64,000 bases of DNA from Pseudarthrobacter sp. C4D7 (lineage in GTDB: Bacteria > Actinomycetota > Actinomycetes > Actinomycetales > Micrococcaceae). Positions 7,808 through 16,474 of this stretch are shown in pieces. The notes beneath the pieces are model-generated. The model did no database searches, was not told the DNA's origin, and saw only the letters and a list, made by a program, of their open reading frames with translations. How positions within the stretch are numbered: position 1 is the first letter of the stretch; every line of letters starts with the position of its first letter. The DNA lies in NCBI RefSeq assembly GCF_013359725.1, contig NZ_JABFMW010000013.1, positions 1-64,000 on the forward strand. Reading direction: 5' to 3'. The position numbers and the translations under genes were made by a program.

Positions 7808-8725
7808 ATGGCAGTTATCGGATGGATCGGGCTGGGCAACATGGGCGGCCACATGGCGGTGAACCTGGTGAAGGCCGGGCACGAGGTGCGCGGCTTCGAC
7901 CTCAATCCAACGGCACTCGCAGCCGCCGAGGCCGGCGGCGTCAAGCGCACAGACAGCATCGCTGAGGCGGTGGCCGGGGCGGACGCCGTCTTCACCATGC
8001 TGCCCAAGGGCGAACACGCCCGGGCCGTCTACCTCGGGGAGGACGGCGTGCTGGCGCACGCGGATACCCGGACGCTGCTCATCGATTCCTCCACCATCGA
8101 CATTGCCTCAGCGCAGGACCTGCACGACGCCGCTGATGCCGCCGGGTTCCGCTTCGTTGACGCCCCGGTGTCCGGCGGAATGAGCGGCGCGGAAGCAGCG
8201 ACCCTCACCTTCATGGTGGGCGGCGAGGAGGGCGCCGTCGCTGACGCTGCGGGCTACATCGGGCCCATGTCCGGAAACATCATTCCCACCGGCGGCCCCA
8301 CCACGGGTCAGGCGGCTAAGATCTGCAACAACCTGATGCTCTTCATCAACCTCGCCTCCACCGCGGAAGGTGCGGTCCTGGCCGACCGCCTGGGCCTGGA
8401 CAAGCAGGTCTTCTGGAATATCGCCTCGGTCTCCTCGGGGGACTCCTGGGCGCTGCGGACCTGGTACCCGGTCCCCGGCGTGGTTCCCACCGCGGCTTCC
8501 AACAACGACTTCGCCCCCACCTTCACCACCGAGCTTGCCAACAAGGACATCGGCCTGGCCATCAGCGCCGCGGAGGACACCGGTACTCCGCTGGAGATCG
8601 GCAAGCATGTCCAGCAGCTGTTCCAGCGGCTGATCGAGGCCGGTGACGCGGGGAAGGACTGCTCCATGATCATCAAGCTCGTGGACGGCTCGCTCCAGGC
8701 GGCCGACCAGGCCCCCTCCAGCTGA
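7808..8725 (+). CDS. mmsB: 3-hydroxyisobutyrate dehydrogenase
   Basis: A 305-residue NAD-dependent beta-hydroxyacid dehydrogenase that oxidises 3-hydroxyisobutyrate to methylmalonate semialdehyde in valine breakdown. The N-terminal Rossmann motif is IGWIGLGNMGGHMA. DAPVSGGMSGAEAATLTFMVGG (split about residues 118-139) is the substrate-binding signature, and the lysine in GQAAKICNNLM is catalytic. Length is normal (about 300). ATG 7808 has AAAGGAG seven bases upstream. It is followed 64 bases later by mmsA, which takes its product, and is divergent from a LysR gene. Confidence 0.92.
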   Translation: MAVIGWIGLGNMGGHMAVNLVKAGHEVRGFDLNPTALAAAEAGGVKRTDSIAEAVAGADAVFTMLPKGEHARAVYLGEDGVLAHADTRTLLIDSSTIDIASAQDLHDAADAAGFRFVDAPVSGGMSGAEAATLTFMVGGEEGAVADAAGYIGPMSGNIIPTGGPTTGQAAKICNNLMLFINLASTAEGAVLADRLGLDKQVFWNIASVSSGDSWALRTWYPVPGVVPTAASNNDFAPTFTTELANKDIGLAISAAEDTGTPLEIGKHVQQLFQRLIEAGDAGKDCSMIIKLVDGSLQAADQAPSS

Positions 8726-8789
8726 CGGCGTAAAGCCAAACCCGCCGCCCACACCGCAGGAAACCAGCACCGCAGGAAAAGAGACTCTT

Positions 8790-10274
8790 TTGGAAACCAT
8801 CCCGCACTACATCAATGGCGCCCGCGTCACCGATGCCGAGCGCTTCGGCCCGGTCTTCAACCCCGCCACCGGCCAGCAGGAGAAGCAGGTGGCCCTCGCC
8901 TCCGCCGCCCGGACAGAGGAGGCGATCGCGGCAGCCCGCGCCGCGCTGCCGGAATGGCGGGCCACCAGCCTGGCAAAACGAACCACTATCTTCTTCAAGG
9001 TCCGGGAAATCCTGACGCAGCGCAAATCCGACCTCGCTGCCATCCTCACCAGCGAGCACGGCAAGGTCCTCTCGGACGCTGAAGGTGAAATTGCCCGCGG
9101 CCTGGAAAACATCGACTTCGCCACTGGCCTGTCCCACATGCTCAAAGGCGAACGCTCCGAACAGGTCTCCAGCGGCATCGACGTCCACTCGGTACGCCAG
9201 CCTGTGGGTGTGGTGGCGTGCATCACCCCGTTCAACTTCCCCGCCATGGTGCCGCTGTGGATGATCGGCAGCGCTTTGGCGTGCGGCAACACCGTGCTGC
9301 TGAAGCCCAGCGAGAAGGATCCGTCCGCCGCCGTCTTCATCGCGGAAGCCTTCGCCGAGGCGGGGCTGCCGGCCGGGGTCCTGAACGTGGTCCAGGGTGA
9401 CAAGGAAGCCGTGGACGTTCTCCTGGAGCACCCGGACGTGAAGGCAGTCAGCTTCGTCGGCTCCACCCCCGTGGCCCAGTCCATCTACAAGCGGGCGGCA
9501 GAACACGGCAAGCGGGTGCAGGCCCTGGGCGGCGCCAAGAACCACATGGTGGTGCTTCCTGACGCCGACCTGGACATGGCCGCCGACGCCGCAGTTTCCG
9601 CCGCCTACGGTTCCGCCGGCGAACGCTGCATGGCTGTCAGTGTCCTGGTGGCCGTGGGCACCATTGCCGATGACCTGGTGAAGGCGATCTCCAGCCGCAT
9701 GGCAGACCTGAAAATCGGGGCCGGCACCGACCCCGCTTCCCAGATGGGGCCTCTGATCACCGCAGAGCACCGCGACCGCGTGGCGTCCTATGTTGCCGGC
9801 GCCGAAGACGAGGGCGCCACCGTGGTGGTGGACGGCCGCTCCCAGCAGTTCGACTCGGACGGGTTCTTCATCGGCGTCAGCCTGGTGGACCACGTCAAGC
9901 CGGGCATGAAGGTGTACGACGACGAGATCTTCGGCCCGGTCCTGTCCGTGGTCCGCGTGGACACCTACAGCGACGCCGTGCAGCTGGTCAATGACAACCA
10001 GTTCGGCAACGGAACGGCCATCTTTACCCGCGACGGCGGGGCGGCGCGGCAGTTCGAGTTCGACGTCGAGGCGGGCATGGTGGGCGTCAACGTCCCCATC
10101 CCGGTCCCTGTAGGGACGTTCTCGTTCGGCGGCTGGAAGAACTCACTCTTCGGCGACACCCATATGTATGGTCCCGACAGCATCCGGTTCTACACCCGCG
10201 GCAAAGTAGTCACCACCCGCTGGCCGGATCCGGCCACCTCCGTGATCGACCTGGGCTTCCCGCAAGTGGACTAG
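8790..10274 (+). CDS. mmsA: CoA-acylating methylmalonate-semialdehyde dehydrogenase
   Basis: A 494-residue aldehyde-dehydrogenase-superfamily enzyme that turns (methyl)malonate semialdehyde into propionyl- or acetyl-CoA. It begins IPHYINGARV, has CITPFNFPAMVPLWM (about 144-158) and FVGSTPVAQ, and the catalytic Cys is C280 in AGERCMAVS. These details, with the missing general-base Glu region of ordinary ALDHs, are those of MmsA. The start is a TTG with AGGAAAAGAG upstream; no better in-frame ATG exists nearby. It is downstream of mmsB in the same orientation, and a strong hairpin follows. Confidence 0.92.
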   Translation: METIPHYINGARVTDAERFGPVFNPATGQQEKQVALASAARTEEAIAAARAALPEWRATSLAKRTTIFFKVREILTQRKSDLAAILTSEHGKVLSDAEGEIARGLENIDFATGLSHMLKGERSEQVSSGIDVHSVRQPVGVVACITPFNFPAMVPLWMIGSALACGNTVLLKPSEKDPSAAVFIAEAFAEAGLPAGVLNVVQGDKEAVDVLLEHPDVKAVSFVGSTPVAQSIYKRAAEHGKRVQALGGAKNHMVVLPDADLDMAADAAVSAAYGSAGERCMAVSVLVAVGTIADDLVKAISSRMADLKIGAGTDPASQMGPLITAEHRDRVASYVAGAEDEGATVVVDGRSQQFDSDGFFIGVSLVDHVKPGMKVYDDEIFGPVLSVVRVDTYSDAVQLVNDNQFGNGTAIFTRDGGAARQFEFDVEAGMVGVNVPIPVPVGTFSFGGWKNSLFGDTHMYGPDSIRFYTRGKVVTTRWPDPATSVIDLGFPQVD

Positions 10275-10304
10275 GCACTATGGCCGGGGACGCGGGTTAA
10301 GCGA

Positions 10305-10343
10305 CAGCAGGCCGGGGACCGTCATTCGGTCCGCGGCCTGCTG
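10305..10343. terminator. Bidirectional hairpin between mmsA and SHOCT gene
   Basis: CAGCAGGCC (10305-10313) pairs with GGCCTGCTG (10335-10343), with an inner GGACC/GGTCC stem around GTCATTC. It sits between convergent genes. No T-run follows on either strand. Confidence 0.6.
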
Positions 10344-10356
10344 CGTGCACGGGTGG

Positions 10357-10917
10357 CTAGCCGTTCATGATATCGCCGCGGCGCTTCATGTATTCCTCCA
10401 TGGACAGCTCTCCATTGCTGTACTGCTGGTCCAGCTCCGCGAGCTTCCGTGCCCGGTACCCCTGCGGGCCAGAGGGCGGCGGGGGAGTGGCGGGGCCGGA
10501 CGGCTGCTCCGGTGCCTGCTGGTAAGGCGGTTGGTAGGGCTGCTGCTGGAACGGCGGCTCCTGCCCAAACTCCTGCGACCCAGCGCCGTAGCGGGGATCG
10601 GCCATGGGAGGCTGCCCGTACTGGTACGGGCTCTGTGGCTGGCCGGGCTGGCGGAAACCGCCGGAGAAATAGTCCTGCTGGGTGTAGCCGTCACGCGGCT
10701 GGTTGCTCTGCGGCCCGGCCGACCCAGGAAACTGGCCGTAGCCCGGGTACTGGTTGGAACCTGGAAACTGGTTCGGCCCGGGATATTGGTTGGGGCCGGG
10801 GAACGGGCCGGGCAAACCCTGGCCCCGGTCCCGCCGCGCCACGGAGCGCCGGTACGCCCGCATGGCCATGGGGACCACGAAGGACAGGATGATGATCCAG
10901 AAAAACAAGCTGCTCAC
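10357..10917 (-). CDS. Membrane-anchored Pro/Gln-rich SHOCT-domain protein
   Basis: A 186-residue protein in three parts. Residues 1-20 are a hydrophobic anchor (SSLFFWIIILSFVVPMAM). Residues about 35-150 are low-complexity, rich in P, G, Q and Y, with repeats of the type PGPNQ, PGSNQ and PGYGQ. The last 30 residues (ARKLAELDQQYSNGELSMEE) are a SHOCT-like helical segment. SHOCT motifs are short oligomerisation modules near protein ends. The most likely location is membrane-bound with the repeat region in the cytosol or outside; topology is not clear. Function unknown. Confidence 0.75.
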   Translation of the reverse strand: MSSLFFWIIILSFVVPMAMRAYRRSVARRDRGQGLPGPFPGPNQYPGPNQFPGSNQYPGYGQFPGSAGPQSNQPRDGYTQQDYFSGGFRQPGQPQSPYQYGQPPMADPRYGAGSQEFGQEPPFQQQPYQPPYQQAPEQPSGPATPPPPSGPQGYRARKLAELDQQYSNGELSMEEYMKRRGDIMNG

Positions 10918-10965
10918 GGTGCCGCGCCTCTCGAGTGTTGTCCTTCCAGCCTAACCCCGGTGGCC

Positions 10966-11835
10966 CTACCGTCGGCTGGGTTCCGACGTTCCCAACGGAC
11001 CTTCGCCCGAACCCAGCGGTACGCCCGGGCCGAAGACGGGACCCGGCGTCGGCCGTTTCGCGGTGACCCCGTCGCCGGAGGACTGGTGGCGCAGGCGGCG
11101 CAGCACCCACGGCACGAAGTACTCGCGCGCCCACACAAAGTCCCCGCTGCGTGCCTCGCGCCAGGTCCGGGGCGGCAGCGGTTTGGGCTGCAGCGGTTCC
11201 AGGGAGTGCTGCACGTTCAGCGAGTCCAGCACCATCGCCGCAATGGTGTGGTGTCCCAGGGGAGAAAAGTGCAGGCGGTCCTGGTCCCACATCTGCGGGT
11301 CGCTCAGTTGCCGCAGGGACCACATGTCAGCGATGACGGCGTCATGCCGGGCTGCCACGGTCCGCAGGTTTTCGTTGTAGATGGCCACCTTGCTGCGGAT
11401 CCTGCCCAGCACCGAGGACCCCGTGTCCGGTCCGTTGAACAGCACCACGGTGGCGCCGCCCATGGACAGGATCTGGACCACTGAATCGAGTTTCTCGGCC
11501 AGTGCGTCGGGGTCGCCGCCGGGGCGGATGAGATCGTTCCCGCCGGCGGAGAGGGTGACCAGGTCCGGCTTCAGTTCAAGGGCCGGGGCCAGCTGCTGGT
11601 CCACGATCTGCTGCAGCAGCCTGCCGCGGACGGCAAGGTTGGCGTAGGCGAAATCCGGCTGGGTGCGGCCGAGTTCTTCAGCCACGCGGTCGGCCCAGCC
11701 ACGGTGGCCGCCGGGGCTTGAGGGCTCGGGATCGCCGATTCCCTCAGTAAAAGAGTCACCCATCGCCACGTACCGGGCCCAGGGGTGGGAACCGGGGTGC
11801 GCGGACGGGGTCTGGATGGCGCTTGCGTCAGTCAC
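10966..11835 (-). CDS. SGNH/GDSL-family hydrolase
   Basis: A 289-residue esterase/lipase-type hydrolase. Block I is GDSFTEG with the nucleophile at about S28, block III is AGGNDL, and block V is DRLHFSPLGH with the catalytic Asp-His pair. No signal peptide is visible, so it is probably cytosolic. The last 50 residues are Pro/Gly-rich and not part of the fold. GTG 11835 is chosen over the longer frame (to 11901) because AGGATAGG lies four to ten bases upstream and the family normally begins just before the GDS block. It is divergent from a second hydrolase gene across a short palindromic region. Confidence 0.85.
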   Translation of the reverse strand: MTDASAIQTPSAHPGSHPWARYVAMGDSFTEGIGDPEPSSPGGHRGWADRVAEELGRTQPDFAYANLAVRGRLLQQIVDQQLAPALELKPDLVTLSAGGNDLIRPGGDPDALAEKLDSVVQILSMGGATVVLFNGPDTGSSVLGRIRSKVAIYNENLRTVAARHDAVIADMWSLRQLSDPQMWDQDRLHFSPLGHHTIAAMVLDSLNVQHSLEPLQPKPLPPRTWREARSGDFVWAREYFVPWVLRRLRHQSSGDGVTAKRPTPGPVFGPGVPLGSGEGPLGTSEPSRR

Positions 11836-11863
11836 GGTCCTATCCTGCCTTCCGCTTTGCTGC

Positions 11864-11885
11864 CTACGCGAACGTAGGTTCCTAC
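11864..11885. promoter_or_regulatory. Overlapping palindromes between two hydrolase genes
   Basis: CTACG-CGAA-CGTAG (11864-11877) overlaps GTAGG-TT-CCTAC (11874-11885), in the 77-bp space between divergent starts at 11835 and 11913. The nested symmetry suggests an operator controlling both genes. Confidence 0.35.
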
Positions 11886-11912
11886 TTTCCGGTAACTGCA
11901 AGAATGGAAACC

Positions 11913-12563
11913 ATGACTGACGCCGAAGTATTTCCTGCCCCCGTTGTCCTGTGGTCCCATCCGGAAGACCAGCGCGCCGGCAAGCCGCTCCTGGTGCTGC
12001 TCCACGGCTACGGCGCCAATGAGCAGGACCTGCTCAGCCTGGCCGACATGCTCCCCGGCGGCTTTGCGGTTGCCTCGCTCCGGGCGCCCATCGCCATGGG
12101 CCCCGGCTTCACCTGGTTCCCGCTGACGGGCTCGATCGAGTACTCGCTGGACCGGGTCAAGGAGGCGTCCGCGTACGTGCTGGAGTGGATCGACGGCGTC
12201 CGCCCCGGCCACCCTTCGGTGACCCTGCTTGGCTTCTCCATGGGCATGGCCATGGCCACCACGCTCCTGCGCCAGCGGCCCACGGACTTCGCCGCCGTCG
12301 TCGGACTCTCAGGGTTCGTGGTGGACGCCGCCGGGGACCCCAGCTTCAAGGACGACGAACTGGACGGCACCGTGCCCATGTTCTGGGGACGGGACCAGCA
12401 GGACCCGGTGATCACCCAGGACAAGATCGAGTTCACCATGGGGTGGGTGCGCAAACACGTCAAGCTCACCAAGGTCCTCTACACCGGCATGTGGCACGGC
12501 ATCAACCAGCAGGAAATCGGGCACGTGGGGGAGTTCCTCACGCACGAGGTGCTGAACAAATAG
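11913..12563 (+). CDS. Phospholipase/carboxylesterase-type alpha/beta hydrolase
   Basis: A 216-residue cytosolic hydrolase of the Abhydrolase_2 family. LLVLLHGYGANEQDL (about 26-40) supplies the oxyanion loop, the nucleophile is S109 in LLGFSMG, and GMWHGI near the C-terminus supplies the His. Length is typical for this family (200-230). Two ATGs are possible (11904 and 11913); neither has a strong ribosome site, and 11913 with GGAAA eight bases before it is preferred. The substrate is a carboxylic ester of unknown type. Confidence 0.85.
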   Translation: MTDAEVFPAPVVLWSHPEDQRAGKPLLVLLHGYGANEQDLLSLADMLPGGFAVASLRAPIAMGPGFTWFPLTGSIEYSLDRVKEASAYVLEWIDGVRPGHPSVTLLGFSMGMAMATTLLRQRPTDFAAVVGLSGFVVDAAGDPSFKDDELDGTVPMFWGRDQQDPVITQDKIEFTMGWVRKHVKLTKVLYTGMWHGINQQEIGHVGEFLTHEVLNK

Positions 12564-12571
12564 GACGGACG

Positions 12572-12606
12572 ACGGCGGCGCGGCAGCCGCGCAGCTAGTC
12601 CGCCGT
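12572..12606. terminator. Bidirectional GC hairpin
   Basis: GCGCGGC-A-GCCGCGC (12578-12592) forms a compact hairpin, and ACGGCGG (12572-12578) can pair with CCGCCGT (12600-12606) around it. It lies between the convergent hydrolase and S4-domain genes. Confidence 0.4.
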
Positions 12607-12828
12607 GGGTGCCACCACCCGCACGGTCTGGCCATTGACGGCGACAGTGTCCCCGTTGTGCAGCTGCCGGCCCCGGCGGTCGTCAATCTCGCCGTTGACC
12701 TTGACCAGCCCGTTCTTGATGAGCTCGGCCGCCTCCACGCCGTCCTCAACGAGGTTGGCGAGTTTCAGCAGCTGGCCCAGCCGGATCATGCTGTCGCGGA
12801 TGGTGACGTCCTCAATGGGGTTGCTCAT
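12595..12828 (-). CDS. S4-domain RNA-binding protein (YbcJ-like)
   Basis: A 77-residue protein that is almost entirely one S4 RNA-binding domain. IRLGQLLKLANLVEDG and AAELIKNGLVKVNGE are the two helical segments and turn that contact RNA, followed by the short beta strand GDTVAVNGQTVRV. Proteins of this size and layout (YbcJ/RlbA type) bind RNA, but their target is not established. No ribosome-binding site precedes the ATG. CATTAT ends six bases before the start, so the transcript is probably leaderless. It is divergent from a DMT transporter across 32 bp. Confidence 0.85.
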   Translation of the reverse strand: MSNPIEDVTIRDSMIRLGQLLKLANLVEDGVEAAELIKNGLVKVNGEIDDRRGRQLHNGDTVAVNGQTVRVVAPTAD

Positions 12829-12860
12829 AGAGCAATAATGCCTGAACTAAGGTGGATCCA

Positions 12861-13850
12861 ATGACCTCCCCTTCCCGCCTGCCGGCGCTCGCAGGCCTGC
12901 CCCTGGCCGTGGGCGCAGGCCTGGCCATCCCTGTCCAGGGCCGCATCAACGGTGCCCTGGGTGCCCGACTCGGCGACGGAATCGCCGCAGCGGCCGTGAG
13001 CTTCAGCACAGGCCTGCTGGTCATGATCGTCATCTCCCTGGTGCTTCCGCGGGGACGCGCCGGCCTGGCCGCCATCCTCCCGGCGGTCCGCAGCCGCGCC
13101 TTCCCCCGGATCTATGTGGTGGCCGGTGCCATCGGCGCGCTGTTCGTTTTTGCCCAGTCCTTCACCGTGGGCATCCTCGGCGTGGCGCTTTTCACCGTGG
13201 CCACCGTCACCGGACAAACCGTCAGCGGCCTGCTGGTGGACCGGCTGGGGATCGGCCCCGCGGGAAAGAAATCCGTCACCGGCATCCGCATCATCGGCTG
13301 CATCCTGACCATCGCCGCCGTGGCGTGGGCCGTGTCGCCCCGGTTCAGCGGCGGAGGCGCCGGAGACGGGGCCGCCGGCTTGCTGGTTCCCCTGCTACTG
13401 CCGGTGGCGGCCGGATTCCTCATGAGCTTCCAGCAGGCCATGAACGGAACCGCCACCCTGCATTACGGCACACCCATTGCCGCAACACTGGTCAACTTCG
13501 TGGCCGGCTGCACCGTGCTGTGGGCCGCGTTCGCCGTGAAGCTGGTGGTGGTTGGCCCCCCGAACCCCCTGCCCGGGGAGTGGTGGTACTACCTTGGCGG
13601 GCCCATGGGCTGCGTGTTCATTGGGCTGGGCGCCCTGCTGGTCCGCAGCCTGGGGGTACTGGTCACCGGGCTGGGCATGATCGCGGGCCAGTTGCTCGGC
13701 TCGCTGGCCCTGGACCTGGCGCTGCCCACCCCGGGTACCGTCGTCGCACCGGCCACCGTGCTGGGAACCCTGCTCACCCTCGGCGCCATCGTCCTGGCCA
13801 CTCTGCCCTGGCCCCGGGGCGCGCTGCGCAGGCAGCGGCCGGTACGCTAG
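12861..13850 (+). CDS. DMT-type transporter of the DUF606/YdcZ family
   Basis: A 329-residue integral membrane protein with about ten hydrophobic segments arranged as two similar halves. Each half opens with the same kind of segment: [20 protein letters not shown] in the first and [20 protein letters not shown] in the second. This repeat is the hallmark of the DUF606/YdcZ branch of the drug/metabolite transporter superfamily. Single-half proteins also exist; this is the fused form. ATG 12861 has AGGTGG seven bases upstream. No substrate is known. It stands alone, followed 128 bases later by glyS. Confidence 0.8.
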   Translation: MTSPSRLPALAGLPLAVGAGLAIPVQGRINGALGARLGDGIAAAAVSFSTGLLVMIVISLVLPRGRAGLAAILPAVRSRAFPRIYVVAGAIGALFVFAQSFTVGILGVALFTVATVTGQTVSGLLVDRLGIGPAGKKSVTGIRIIGCILTIAAVAWAVSPRFSGGGAGDGAAGLLVPLLLPVAAGFLMSFQQAMNGTATLHYGTPIAATLVNFVAGCTVLWAAFAVKLVVVGPPNPLPGEWWYYLGGPMGCVFIGLGALLVRSLGVLVTGLGMIAGQLLGSLALDLALPTPGTVVAPATVLGTLLTLGAIVLATLPWPRGALRRQRPVR

Positions 13851-13978
13851 GACACAAGCTTTCCCACAACCTTCCTTCATCCGCCCTACCGTTGTCCCGT
13901 GCCGCAGGCGCAGGGCAGCAAGGGCCTGACAAACCCGCGGACCGCACCCAGCGGCCCTGTAGAAATTGGAGTTACCCC

Positions 13979-15364
13979 ATGGCAGCAAAATCCGTCCTCG
14001 ACCAGGTCATTTCCCTCTCCAAGCGGAGGGGCTTCGTGTTCCAGGCCGGTGAGATCTACGGCGGTTCCCGCTCTGCCTGGGACTACGGGCCCCTCGGCGC
14101 CGAGCTGAAGGAAAACATCAAGCGCCAGTGGTGGCAGTCCGTGGTCCGCGGCCGCGAAGACGTGGTGGGCCTGGACTCCTCCGTGATCCTGCCCCGCCAG
14201 GTGTGGGAAGCCTCCGGCCACGTGGACGTCTTCTCCGACCCCCTGGTGGAATGCCTCTCCTGCCACAAGCGCTACCGCGCCGACCACCTCGAGGAAGAAT
14301 ACGAGGAAAAGAAGGGCCGCCCCGCCGAGAACGGCCTGAAGGACATCGCCTGCGCCAACTGCGGCACCCGCGGCGAGTGGACTGAACCGCAGGAGTTCTC
14401 CGGTCTGCTCAAGACCTACCTGGGCCCCGTTGCCAGCGAGGAAGGCCTGCACTACCTGCGGCCCGAAACCGCGCAGGGCATCTTTGTGAACTTCAACAAC
14501 GTGCTCACCACTTCGCGGAAGAAGCCGCCCTTCGGCATCGGCCAGATCGGCAAGTCCTTCCGTAACGAGATCACGCCCGGAAACTTCATTTTCCGCACCC
14601 GCGAGTTCGAGCAGATGGAGATGGAATTCTTCGTCGAGCCCGGCACGGACGAAGAGTGGCACCAGTACTGGATGAAGGAGCGCATGGCCTGGTACACCGG
14701 CCTGGGCATCCGCGAGGAGAACCTGCGCTTCTTCGAACACCCCAAGGAAAAGCTCAGCCACTACTCCAAGGGCACCACGGACATCGAGTACCGGTTCGGC
14801 TTCCAGGGCTCGGAGTGGGGCGAGCTGGAAGGCATCGCCAACCGCACCGACTTCGACCTCTCCACGCACGCCAAGGCCTCCGGCACGGACCTGAGCTACT
14901 TCAACCAGGCCACCAACGAGCGCTACACCCCGTACGTCATTGAGCCCGCGGCCGGCCTGACCCGTTCCTTCATGGCGTTCCTGGTGGACGCCTACACCGA
15001 AGACGAGGCCCCCAACGCCAAGGGCGGCGTGGACGTACGCACCGTACTGAAGCTGGACCCGCGCCTGGCCCCGGTCAAGGCCGCCGTGCTGCCGCTGAGC
15101 CGCAACGAGGCCCTGTCCCCGAAGGCGAAGGACCTCGGCACGCAGCTGCGGAAGAACTGGAACATCGACTTCGACGACGCCGGTGCAATCGGCCGCCGCT
15201 ACCGTCGCCAGGACGAAATCGGCACCCCGTTCTGCATCACCGTGGACTTCGACACCCTCGAGGACCAGGCCGTCACCATCCGCGAGCGGGACACCATGAG
15301 CCAGGAACGCGTCTCCCTGGACAAGGTGGAAGGCTACCTGGCGGCACGGCTGATCGGCGCCTGA
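13979..15364 (+). CDS. glyS: Glycine--tRNA ligase (alpha2 type)
   Basis: A 461-residue class II aminoacyl-tRNA synthetase charging tRNA-Gly. The start [16 protein letters not shown], motif 2 [21 protein letters not shown] (positions about 181-201) and the C-terminal anticodon domain ([19 protein letters not shown]) are those of the dimeric glycyl enzyme. Two CxxC pairs (CLSCHK and CANCGTR, about residues 95-125) form a zinc insert. Length matches (about 460). ATG 13979 has GGAG seven bases upstream; the frame extends into the preceding gene but has no family resemblance there. A GNAT gene follows after two bases. Confidence 0.96.
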   Translation: MAAKSVLDQVISLSKRRGFVFQAGEIYGGSRSAWDYGPLGAELKENIKRQWWQSVVRGREDVVGLDSSVILPRQVWEASGHVDVFSDPLVECLSCHKRYRADHLEEEYEEKKGRPAENGLKDIACANCGTRGEWTEPQEFSGLLKTYLGPVASEEGLHYLRPETAQGIFVNFNNVLTTSRKKPPFGIGQIGKSFRNEITPGNFIFRTREFEQMEMEFFVEPGTDEEWHQYWMKERMAWYTGLGIREENLRFFEHPKEKLSHYSKGTTDIEYRFGFQGSEWGELEGIANRTDFDLSTHAKASGTDLSYFNQATNERYTPYVIEPAAGLTRSFMAFLVDAYTEDEAPNAKGGVDVRTVLKLDPRLAPVKAAVLPLSRNEALSPKAKDLGTQLRKNWNIDFDDAGAIGRRYRRQDEIGTPFCITVDFDTLEDQAVTIRERDTMSQERVSLDKVEGYLAARLIGA

Positions 15365-15366
15365 GC

Positions 15367-16404
15367 ATGGCCATCGAATACCGCGAATGGCGGGACGGGG
15401 ACGACCTGGCGCTGCTGGAAATCTGGGGCGGCCCGGAGACCGCCCAGGCGCGCCAGTTCCGCGGGGCCCTGGCCGTATCCTCCAACGGCGGAAACGGTGC
15501 CCCATGGCGCCGCTGCATCGTGGCCGAGGACGTCGTTGACGGCGTCGGGATTCCCGTCGCCGCCGGCGTGGTCTATGAAGCGTCCCTGCATCCCGAACGC
15601 CTCTGGACGTACATCGAGGTCGCCAAGGACCACCGCCGCAGCGGCATCGGCGCCACCCTCCTGGCCATGCTGCGCCGCGAGGCCGGACACGCGCCGTCGG
15701 GCGTCACCAAGCTGCGCGCCAAGGTGGAACCGGGCACTCCCGGGGCCGCCTTCGCCGATGCGGCGGGGCTGGCACCGATCCAGCGCTCACGCCTGGTCGT
15801 CGTGGAGCCCGGCGCGCTCAAGCTTCCGGTCTTCCCGGACAAGGACCACGGCGGCCGCCCCATCGACGGCGAAAATGCCGGGTCCGATGTCGTCATGGAC
15901 CTGGCCACCGGATCGGTGGAGCTGACGGACGTGGTGGGCCGGTACTACACCGCCATCCACGGCTGGGACTCACCCGGTGTCCTGTCCGTGGGACAGGTGC
16001 AGAAGCTGTTCCTGGACGAGCTCACCGGTGCCCACGGTGCCATCGTGCTCCGCGCCCAGCCGGAATCGGCGTTCGGACAGGGCGTGGCCCCCAGCAAAAA
16101 GGGCCGAATCCGGGCGTTCGCGGTCAGCTACGCGGCGCCGGCCGGCCCCGACGACGCGCCCGGCGCGGAGGCAAGCCCGGCGGGGGACACCCCCACGGAT
16201 GTCTTCGTGGGCCACGAGCCCACCCTTGACGCCGATGACGCGGCCGAAGCCGTCAGGGACATGCTCGCGCTGATCGCCTACCAGCACCCGGTCATGCTGG
16301 AACTTGACGATTCGATGACCGCCCTGCGCGCCGCCGTCGAGCCCCTCCTGGCCGGCGGCAAGGCCCGCCTGGCGGGCGCTGAAACCCTGGTGGTGTCCGA
16401 CTAG
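15367..16404 (+). CDS. GNAT-family N-acetyltransferase
   Basis: A 345-residue protein. The acetyl-CoA-binding signature is YIEVAKDHRRSGIGATLLAM (about residues 79-98) within an N-terminal GNAT fold. The remaining 200 residues form a second, GNAT-sized region without a clear motif, so it may be a tandem-GNAT protein with a degenerate second domain. It starts two bases after the glyS stop and is almost certainly co-transcribed and translationally coupled with it. The substrate is unknown. A hairpin terminator follows. Confidence 0.75.
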   Translation: MAIEYREWRDGDDLALLEIWGGPETAQARQFRGALAVSSNGGNGAPWRRCIVAEDVVDGVGIPVAAGVVYEASLHPERLWTYIEVAKDHRRSGIGATLLAMLRREAGHAPSGVTKLRAKVEPGTPGAAFADAAGLAPIQRSRLVVVEPGALKLPVFPDKDHGGRPIDGENAGSDVVMDLATGSVELTDVVGRYYTAIHGWDSPGVLSVGQVQKLFLDELTGAHGAIVLRAQPESAFGQGVAPSKKGRIRAFAVSYAAPAGPDDAPGAEASPAGDTPTDVFVGHEPTLDADDAAEAVRDMLALIAYQHPVMLELDDSMTALRAAVEPLLAGGKARLAGAETLVVSD

Positions 16405-16425
16405 GGCAACGCCCCGCAAGGCACC

Positions 16426-16459
16426 GCGCCGCGTGCCGTCTCCGGACGGAACGCGGCGC
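16426..16459. terminator. Strong hairpin between convergent genes
   Basis: GCGCCGCGT-G-CCGTC (16426-16440) pairs with GACGG-A-ACGCGGCGC (16445-16459) around TCCG, a 15-position stem with one mismatch. It sits between the GNAT gene and the convergent acyltransferase gene. Confidence 0.65.
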
Positions 16460-16474
16460 TGCCGTTTAAGCCTC

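Noticed and set aside
10781-10840. Short tandem repeats in the SHOCT gene as a CRISPR-like array
   Set aside because: They are in-frame PGPNQ-type codon repeats without unique spacers.
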